DNA from: DASQUP01 sp035641235
GTDB taxonomy: Bacteria; Actinomycetota; CADDZG01; WHSQ01
Direction of reading: 5' to 3'
Length of the DNA: 10,772 nt
Assembly (NCBI GenBank): GCA_035641235.1
Contig: DASQUP010000234.1
Span: forward strand, 1-10,772
The position numbers were made by a program, and so were the translations under genes. The notes under the pieces are model-generated. The model saw only the letters and a program-made list of their open reading frames with translations. It searched no databases and was not told the origin of the DNA. Numbering within the stretch: the stretch's first letter is position 1; each line of letters starts with the position of its first letter. Below are positions 7,200 through 10,772 of the stretch, one piece after another.

Positions 7200-8294
7200 C
7201 TAGTCGCTGACCGAGATCGAGCCGTCGATGATGCCCGACCTGATCTCGTCGACCGCGTCCTTTACATCCTGCGGAACGTCGTCGTCGAACTCGTTGTACG
7301 GAGCGATGTCGACACCCTCGTTCTCGAGCGTACCCACGTACAGGCCACCCTCGAACTCGTCGTTCAGTGCCGCCTGGATCGTGTCGAACACGGCGACGTC
7401 CATGTTCTTCATGACGCTCGTAAGCAACAGGTCGCAGATGTCAGCCGCGCTCACACAGCCGTCGGTGTCGACCCACACCATCGAGGCGTTGCCGGCATCC
7501 CGCACTGCCTCGGCGGTGCCGAGCCCTACTGGACCTGCTACGGGCATGATTACGTCCGCGCCCTCGTTAAGGAGGTCCTGCCCGAACTGGCGGCCCGCGT
7601 CGAGATCCTCGAACGACTCCGTAAAGAGACCGTTCTGGCTATCGGCATTCCACCCGACGAGCTTAACGTTGCCCCCCTCCTGCTCGTTGAAGTACTCCAT
7701 CCCCCTCTGATAACCATTCATAAAGATCGTCACGGTCGGGATGTTCACTCCACCGAAGGTGCCGATCGTCCCGCTCTCGCTTACTGCGGCGGAGACATAC
7801 CCGGCCAGGAACGCGGCCTGGTCGGTTGCAAATGTCAGTTCCCGGACATTGTCGTAGGTGACGTCGTTGCCGTCTGCGTCAAAGAAGTCGAAGTCGACGA
7901 TTGCGAACTTCTGATCTGGGTTTGCCTCGGCGGCCGCCGCGGTGGCCTCCCCGAGCAGGAAGCCGACCGTGACGATCACGTCACAGCCCTGATCGATGAA
8001 CGTGTTGATGTTCGGCTCGAAGTCGGCGTCACTTTGAGATTCGAGTACCTGCGTCTGCACGCCGAGTTCTTCCTCCGCCCGTTCCATTCCCGCGAAAGCC
8101 GTCTGGTTGAACGACCTGTCGTCGACTCCGCCGGTATCGGTTACCTGACATGCGAGGAAGTCGACCTCTTCCTCTTGCTGACCGTTCCCGTCTCCGTTGG
8201 CTTCGGGCTCATCCTCGGGCTCATCAGCGCACGCGGCCGCCACCAGTGACAGCACGAGCATTAGCGCGATGAACCACATAGAACGTCGTTTCAA
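7200..8294 (-). CDS. bmpA: BMP-family nucleoside-binding lipoprotein
   Basis: This is the extracytoplasmic substrate-binding subunit of the importer, 364 residues. The signal has KRR (2-4), a hydrophobic core (6-19) and a lipobox-like VAAAC with lipidated Cys22, followed by a very acidic linker (24-45) that probably tethers the domain to the outer face of the membrane. The Bmp/PnrA domain shows DDRSFNQTAFAG (58-69), GCDVIVTVGFLLGEA (103-117) and the NPDQKFAIVDFDFF region, typical of purine/nucleoside-binding BMP proteins. The start is TTG 8294, set by a strong GGGAGGT 5 bases upstream; the next in-frame ATG (codon 6) would cut off the basic n-region. It is the first gene of the operon, and its strong RBS suits a protein needed in excess over the permease. 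The nucleoside specificity rests on family and on the downstream salvage enzymes. Confidence 0.95.
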   Translation of the reverse strand: MKRRSMWFIALMLVLSLVAAACADEPEDEPEANGDGNGQQEEEVDFLACQVTDTGGVDDRSFNQTAFAGMERAEEELGVQTQVLESQSDADFEPNINTFIDQGCDVIVTVGFLLGEATAAAAEANPDQKFAIVDFDFFDADGNDVTYDNVRELTFATDQAAFLAGYVSAAVSESGTIGTFGGVNIPTVTIFMNGYQRGMEYFNEQEGGNVKLVGWNADSQNGLFTESFEDLDAGRQFGQDLLNEGADVIMPVAGPVGLGTAEAVRDAGNASMVWVDTDGCVSAADICDLLLTSVMKNMDVAVFDTIQAALNDEFEGGLYVGTLENEGVDIAPYNEFDDDVPQDVKDAVDEIRSGIIDGSISVSD

Positions 8295-8299
8295 AACTG

Positions 8300-8306
8300 A
8301 CCTCCC
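8300..8306 (-). promoter_or_regulatory. Strong RBS deciding a TTG start
   Basis: The minus strand reads GGGAGGT, then 5 bases, then TTG (8294-8292). The near-perfect Shine-Dalgarno identifies the rare TTG as the start of the binding-protein gene and keeps the Lys-Arg-Arg n-region of its signal peptide. Confidence 0.8.
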
Positions 8307-8319
8307 TTACTCCCCGGTC

Positions 8320-8342
8320 GTTCCGGACTCCCCGTCTGGAAC
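8320..8342. repeat. 9-bp inverted repeat in the binding-protein leader
   Basis: GTTCCGGAC (8320-8328) and GTCTGGAAC (8334-8342) pair with one mismatch around a 5-base loop. It sits 25 bases upstream of the binding-protein start, so it is either an operator for a nucleoside-responsive repressor or a leader hairpin. No known consensus is recognised. Confidence 0.4.
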
Positions 8343-8377
8343 ACGTACTGCATGTTTTCGGCCCCACAACAAACTAC

Positions 8378-8392
8378 GACCCGCAAGGGGTC
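8378..8392. repeat. Short dyad GACCC-N5-GGGTC
   Basis: This is a perfect 5-bp dyad spaced by GCAAG, between the possible -10 boxes of the two divergent units. The size and position would suit a repressor site, but the arms are short and could arise by chance in GC-rich DNA. Confidence 0.25.
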
Positions 8393-8442
8393 ATTCAGCG
8401 AAGCATAAGTGAGGTCCGTCCGCAGAGATAGGGTCTTTTGGC

Positions 8443-9012
8443 ATGAAGATATATACGAAGACCGGAGACGACGGGACGACGGGATTGCTCTATGGAGGTC
8501 GTGTCGCCAAGGACGACATCCGGACCTCGGTGTACGGGACGCTTGACGAAACCGTTGCCGCCCTGGGCCTGGCGCGAGCGGCCGGGCTAACACCCAAGGT
8601 CTCCGAGATCGTAGTCAGGGTCCAGAGGGAAATGTTCGTGGCCGGCGCGCAGCTGGCGACCGCTCCCGAGAATCAAGGCAAACTCCAGGCGGGGATCTCG
8701 CGGGTTACAGAGGAGATGACCCGGCGCGCCGAGGCAGATATCGACTCTCTTGTGGCGGAACATCCCCTTCCCCGGGAATTCATCCTTCCCGGAGAAACGT
8801 CCGGTTCGGCCGCTATCGACCTCGCCCGATCTGTGCTGCGAAGGGCCGAGCGGCTGGCGGTGGGGATGAGCAGAGAGGGGATCCTGACCGAGCCCGAAGT
8901 GCTCCGATTTCTCAACCGGGTCTCGGATCTGCTGTTTGCGCTCGCCCGTTTCGAGGAAGCGGAGCGAGGGACCCGAGCGCCGTCTTCGCGGGAGCGCCGG
9001 GACCCCAAATGA
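8443..9012 (+). CDS. pduO: Cob(I)alamin adenosyltransferase, PduO type
   Basis: This enzyme transfers the adenosyl group of ATP to cob(I)alamin (or cobyrinic acid diamide), making coenzyme B12. It has 189 residues, normal for the family. Motifs are the N-terminal ATP-binding TKTGDDGTTGL (5-15), GTLDE (32-36), FILPGETSGSA (113-123; relatives usually read PGG here), the helix RSVLRRAER (129-137) and RFLNRVSDLLFALAR (155-169). The residues after about 175 form a charged tail. ATG 8443 places TKTGD at the usual position; there is no good Shine-Dalgarno, and a -10-like TAGGGT just upstream suggests a possible leaderless mRNA. It is the first gene of a plus-strand trio and overlaps the NUDIX gene by 4 bases. 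No B12-dependent enzyme is in the window, so its client is unknown. Confidence 0.94.
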   Translation: MKIYTKTGDDGTTGLLYGGRVAKDDIRTSVYGTLDETVAALGLARAAGLTPKVSEIVVRVQREMFVAGAQLATAPENQGKLQAGISRVTEEMTRRAEADIDSLVAEHPLPREFILPGETSGSAAIDLARSVLRRAERLAVGMSREGILTEPEVLRFLNRVSDLLFALARFEEAERGTRAPSSRERRDPK

Positions 9013-9515
9013 GGCCGTTTCGCTTCTGTCCCGCCTGCGCCTCGGAGGTCGATCCCCCCGACAACGAGAGCGGAGCAAGGTGCCCCTCCTGCGGGCGCGT
9101 TTGGTACCGCAACGCCGCACCCAGCGCTGGGGCGGCGATCACCGCCGGCCGCCGGGCGCTGGTGACGGTGCGCGGGAGGGAACCGAAGAAGGGCCGGATT
9201 GACCTCCCCGGGGGGTTCCTCAGGCCCGATGAGGACCCGATATCTGGGCTCCGGCGGGAGGTCGCAGAAGAACTCGGAGTCGAAATCGATGTCTCCAACG
9301 GAGATTTCGTTCAGGGGGCGCCGCACACCTACGGTGAGGAGGGCGATTGGGTGCTTGCACTCGGGTTCAAAGCTCGCTTGACCGGGGGAGAACCCCGTCC
9401 GGCCGACGATGTCGCCGGTATCGAGTGGGTGGCGGAAGAGGAACTAGACGATCTCGACTGGGCCTGGCCCCATGACCTGGAGCTGGTCAGAAAGGCGCTG
9501 AGTGATGGAGCTTGA
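9009..9515 (+). CDS. NUDIX hydrolase with N-terminal zinc ribbon
   Basis: This is a 168-residue NUDIX pyrophosphohydrolase. Residues 7-28 form a four-cysteine zinc ribbon (CPAC at 7-10, CPSC at 25-28) like the one preceding the NUDIX fold in NudC-type and other bacterial proteins. The NUDIX box (69-91) is complete: Gly69, Glu75, then Arg83-Glu84-Val85, Glu87-Glu88 and Gly90, matching Gx5Ex7REVxEExGV, so metal-dependent catalysis is expected. The substrate (a nucleoside diphosphate linked to another moiety) cannot be told from the sequence; the SQPWPFPxS motif of NADH pyrophosphatases is absent. The ATG at 9009 overlaps the adenosyltransferase stop (ATGA), so the two are probably coupled. A shared role, such as cleaning up a nucleotide by-product, is only a guess. 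Confidence 0.93.
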   Translation: MRPFRFCPACASEVDPPDNESGARCPSCGRVWYRNAAPSAGAAITAGRRALVTVRGREPKKGRIDLPGGFLRPDEDPISGLRREVAEELGVEIDVSNGDFVQGAPHTYGEEGDWVLALGFKARLTGGEPRPADDVAGIEWVAEEELDDLDWAWPHDLELVRKALSDGA

Positions 9516-9888
9516 TCTAGACGACCGTGATCTCGCCCGGATATTGCTTGTGGCGCGGGTTGCGGTTGGGTCCACCTGCTTTCTTTTTCCGAGGAAAGCA
9601 GTCCAGGTGTGGACCGGGGAGGACCAGGAGTCCGGGACGGCGGCGATGGCCGTGCGTGCGCTCGGGGCCCGGGATGTGGCCATCGGCATGGGCGGCCTGA
9701 GGGCCCTGGAGGAGGGCGAATCCCCGAGCAGGTGGCTCGAGGCCGGCGCTCTTTCTGATGCCGCGGACACGGTCGGAGCCCTGGCGGTGTTCCGGAGCCT
9801 GGGAAAGCTGCGCCGTTTGCTCTTCGTTGCGACTGCGGCGTCTGCTACCTACTTGGGGTTCCGCCTGGCCGCCTCGCTCGACGACTAG
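9502..9888 (+). CDS. Small membrane protein, DUF4267-like
   Basis: This is a protein of 127-128 residues with three or four hydrophobic segments (about 11-30, 46-66, 82-97 and 105-125). The stretch RALGARDVAIGMG (52-64) and the later GALSDAADT (82-90) resemble small actinobacterial membrane proteins of the DUF4267 kind; this match is from memory of the pattern. The function is unknown. Starts GTG 9502 and ATG 9505 are adjacent; AAAGG at 9491-9495 is 6 or 9 bases upstream. The gene overlaps the NUDIX gene by 11-14 bases and is the last of the plus-strand trio, followed by a GC-rich hairpin. Codon use is high-GC like its neighbours, so it is very likely a real gene. Confidence 0.85.
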   Translation: MMELDLDDRDLARILLVARVAVGSTCFLFPRKAVQVWTGEDQESGTAAMAVRALGARDVAIGMGGLRALEEGESPSRWLEAGALSDAADTVGALAVFRSLGKLRRLLFVATAASATYLGFRLAASLDD

Positions 9889-9890
9889 GC

Positions 9891-9913
9891 CGGCGCGCCG
9901 CGCCGCCGCGCCG
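9891..9913 (+). terminator. Possible GC-rich hairpin after the membrane-protein gene
   Basis: CGGCGCG (9891-9897) pairs with CGCGCCG (9907-9913) around a 9-base GC-rich loop, 2 bases after the TAG of the last gene of the plus-strand trio. No T-run follows. Position favours a 3'-end hairpin, but the low complexity of the sequence allows several alternative pairings. Confidence 0.35.
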
Positions 9914-10076
9914 AAATGGCAATCAGCCACGAAATATCACGGCTAACTTCCAACTCGGAAGACGGAGCGGCGCACCGCGCCCTGGGGCTCGCTCGGCAGG
10001 ATTCAGAAACAGGAATGTTTGATTTTCTTTAAAGCTTCGAAATGAACCTTGTTCGAGGGTTTGCCGCCCGGGTGAA

Positions 10077-10092
10077 GCGTGTATATACACGC
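10077..10092. repeat. Perfect 16-bp palindrome GCGTGTATATACACGC
   Basis: The sequence equals its own reverse complement over all 16 bases, centred on TATA. The size and perfection are typical of a dimeric repressor operator. Copies of GTTCGAG lie on both sides (10051-10057 and 10096-10102). No regulator gene is adjacent. Confidence 0.5.
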
Positions 10093-10121
10093 GCTGTTCG
10101 AGAGCAATGTAGGACGGGCGA

Positions 10122-10160
10122 GCATCCAGCAAGCAAGCACTTCTGCGTTTTGGCATCCAG
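10122..10160 (+). repeat. Direct repeat GCATCCAG x2
   Basis: GCATCCAG occurs at 10122-10129 and again at 10153-10160, 31 bases apart start to start (about three helical turns). Short, so chance is possible, but it falls in the same repeat-rich island. Confidence 0.3.
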
Positions 10161-10184
10161 ATTTGGCAGATAAGTAATCGACGT

Positions 10185-10202
10185 TTAACGACGGATTAAC
10201 GA
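10185..10202 (+). repeat. Helically phased direct repeat TTAACGA x2
   Basis: TTAACGA at 10185-10191 and 10196-10202, exactly 11 bases apart, lies just upstream of a TTGACA hexamer (10214-10219). One-turn phasing next to a -35-like box is the layout of an activator or response-regulator site. Confidence 0.35.
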
Positions 10203-10227
10203 ACACGTATCACTTGACAAAGATCCC

Positions 10228-10270
10228 GCGCGCACGAAGCCGCGGGCGAGTTCTTCGCATTCGTGCGTGC
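10228..10270 (+). repeat. 11-bp inverted repeat upstream of the glycosyltransferase remnant
   Basis: GCGCGCACGAA (10228-10238) pairs with TTCGTGCGTGC (10260-10270) with one G-T wobble around a 21-base loop. It ends 38 bases before the ATG at 10309 and could be a leader hairpin. Confidence 0.4.
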
Positions 10271-10289
10271 CGGGCCGGGCCGGGTCGGG
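10270..10289 (+). repeat. CCGGG tandem tract (about 4 units)
   Basis: Three exact CCGGG units followed by TCGGG, immediately after the inverted repeat at 10228-10270. A low-complexity tract prone to slippage. Confidence 0.6.
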
Positions 10290-10308
10290 ACACACAGGGG
10301 AGAAGGAC

Positions 10309-10427
10309 ATGCGCATCGACATAGTGATTCCTGCATACAACGAAACAAACGAACCTTCGCCGAGGAGACGCTGGCCGCGGCGCGCGGCTCCGCGCGCGTC
10401 AAAGTCCGAACGGGCTTGAGGCTCTGA
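10309..10427 (+). pseudogene. Remnant of a family 2 glycosyltransferase (5' end only)
   Basis: ATG 10309 follows GGGGAGAAGGAC, a good ribosome site, and encodes MRIDIVIPAYNET, which matches the nucleotide-sugar-binding start of GT-A family 2 glycosyltransferases (VIPAYNE). In this frame the protein becomes Arg/Pro-rich nonsense and stops at 10417-10419 after 36 residues. In the frame shifted by two (about 10356-10427) the sequence reads TFAEETLAAARGSARVKV, which resembles the next helix and second strand of the same fold, before a stop at 10425-10427. An intact gene would be at least 200 codons, so this looks like a decayed 5' fragment with a frameshift and loss of everything downstream. Alternatives are a short leader peptide or a sequencing or assembly error for the frame change; the truncation would still stand. 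Confidence 0.4.
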
Positions 10428-10428
10428 C

Positions 10429-10479
10429 CTTTCTGTCTGCTCAGTGTCACCAAATCCGGAACACTGAGCAGACGGAAAG
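10429..10479. terminator. 19-bp hairpin next to the stop of the TlpA-like gene
   Basis: CTTTCTGTCTGCTCAGTGT (10429-10447) pairs with ACACTGAGCAGACGGAAAG (10461-10479) with one T-G wobble and a 13-base loop. It begins at the base next to the TGA (10480-10482) of the minus-strand thioredoxin-like gene and ends 1 base after the last stop of the plus-strand remnant. Its position suggests a shared convergent terminator. There is no proper T-tract on either strand. Confidence 0.6.
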
Positions 10480-10772
10480 TCACAGCGTGGCTTCGATGTC
10501 CTTCTTTAGCCCCTCATATGTGACCGGCCCGGTGATCTCGGTCGTAACGGCTCCGTCGGAGCCGATCACAATCGTCGTGGGCCGAACGGGATCGTTGAAC
10601 AGCTCCCAGACCTCCGGCGCGAGCCCTAGTGCATACGGAACCTCGTAGACGGACTGGTATTCCTTTCCGTCGGCGACTGTGTCTTGGTTCGATACCCCGA
10701 AGAAGACCGCTTTTCCTTCGTATTCCTCAGCCAACTGGTTGAGGTGCGGTTGTTCCGCCTGGCAGACCGGTC
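10480..10772 (-). CDS. TlpA/ResA-like thioredoxin-fold protein (N-terminus outside window)
   Basis: Partial gene: the last 96 residues are visible and the 5' part lies beyond the right edge. The first codons read PVCQAEQPHLNQLAEEY, which fits the second half of a CPVC redox motif at the start of the main helix; the first cysteine would be just off the window. Then come the strand AVFFGVS, the inserted segment DTVADGKEYQSVYEVPYAL typical of TlpA/ResA/DsbE-type proteins, the cis-proline loop RPTTIVIGSDG, and a final helix. Such proteins reduce or oxidise exported thiols, for example in cytochrome c maturation, and are normally membrane-anchored or secreted; the anchor cannot be checked here. 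A TTG at 10734 should not be taken as the start, because it lies inside the fold. The 3' end is followed at once by a 19-bp hairpin. Confidence 0.85.
   Translation of the reverse strand, partial: PVCQAEQPHLNQLAEEYEGKAVFFGVSNQDTVADGKEYQSVYEVPYALGLAPEVWELFNDPVRPTTIVIGSDGAVTTEITGPVTYEGLKKDIEATL

Larger units (their letters stand above)
8295..8442. promoter_or_regulatory. Divergent promoter region of the nucleoside operon and the pduO cluster
   Basis: This is the only non-coding gap between the two divergent gene sets, so both promoters should lie here. On the minus strand, TATGCT (8408-8403) resembles a -10 box for the nucleoside operon and would give a leader of about 100 bases; no good -35 is visible. 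On the plus strand, TAGGGT (8429-8434) fits a TANNNT -10 box that would start transcription almost at the ATG at 8443, so the pduO mRNA could be leaderless. The box calls are weak; the region call is firm. Confidence 0.5.
9914..10308. other. Gene-free island with lower GC and many short repeats
   Basis: About 395 bases without a convincing gene on either strand. The stretch from about 10005 to 10220 is visibly more AT-rich than the flanking genes, with runs such as TTTGATTTTCTTTAAAG. It holds a perfect 16-base palindrome (10077-10092), 7-8-base direct repeats (GTTCGAG, GCATCCAG, TTAACGA), a TTGACA hexamer (10214-10219) without a matching -10 at 17 bases, then an inverted repeat and a CCGGG tract. 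Base composition unlike the neighbours suggests either a regulatory leader or debris from a past rearrangement. No tRNA or known RNA fold was recognised. Confidence 0.5.

Noticed and set aside
7158..8249. Long plus-strand open frame (363 codons) opposite the binding-protein gene
   Set aside because: It mirrors a clear BMP lipoprotein on the other strand; the protein has no recognisable motif, and long antisense frames are expected in high-GC DNA.
10041..10110. GTTCGAG segments resembling tRNA T-loops
   Set aside because: The flanking 5-base stems do not pair and no acceptor or anticodon arms could be drawn on either strand.
10003..10206. Minus-strand small ORFs in the island (67 codons here; another of 77 codons at 9923-10156)
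   Set aside because: No ribosome site, no recognised motif, mixed composition, and they overlap each other in different frames.
9889..10479. Possible insertion sequence or CRISPR array in the gene-free region
   Set aside because: No transposase fragment, no matching terminal inverted repeats with target duplication, and the direct repeats are too short and irregular for CRISPR.

Overview
The window looks like a chromosomal segment of a high-GC Gram-positive bacterium, most likely an actinobacterium. The reasons are strong GC bias at third codon positions, frequent GTG and TTG starts, genes packed with 4-base ATGA/GTGA overlaps, an alanine-rich lipoprotein signal with an acidic linker, and three-cysteine (tetrameric type) cytidine deaminase. 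Lineage is inferred; no rRNA or other marker is present.

The core (627-8294, all on the minus strand, read from high to low coordinates) is one coherent nucleoside uptake and salvage operon. The order is: a BMP-family nucleoside-binding lipoprotein (7200-8294), a double-NBD ATPase (5589-7151), two permeases (4417-5592 and 3164-4420), cytidine deaminase (2743-3141), pyrimidine-nucleoside/thymidine phosphorylase (1406-2677) and trimeric-type purine nucleoside phosphorylase (627-1409). The importer would bring in intact nucleosides. Cdd would convert cytidine and deoxycytidine to uridine and deoxyuridine, and the two phosphorylases would release free bases and (deoxy)ribose-1-phosphate. Several joints are translationally coupled. 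The exception is the cdd-phosphorylase gap, which holds a stem-loop that would bury the phosphorylase ribosome binding site (2680-2733).

Divergent from this operon, after a 148-base control region carrying two dyads, is a plus-strand trio: PduO-type cob(I)alamin adenosyltransferase (8443-9012), a zinc-ribbon NUDIX hydrolase (9009-9515) and a small membrane protein (9502-9888). All three overlap their neighbours.

At the left end, a plus-strand ORF (19-573) ends in an Ig-like domain. It converges on the purine nucleoside phosphorylase gene across a hairpin that fits exactly between the two stop codons.

The right end (9889-10479) has no intact gene. It holds a comparatively AT-rich stretch with a perfect 16-base palindrome and several short direct repeats, then a short inverted repeat and a CCGGG tract. 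These are followed by what looks like the first residues of a family 2 glycosyltransferase with a good ribosome binding site, broken by a frame change and truncation. Next comes a 19-bp hairpin abutting the stop codon of a minus-strand TlpA/thioredoxin-like gene, which is cut by the window edge inside its CxxC motif.

I see no clear evidence of an undescribed defence or mobile system. The most unusual items are the RBS-burying hairpin, the remnant glycosyltransferase and the structured non-coding island.
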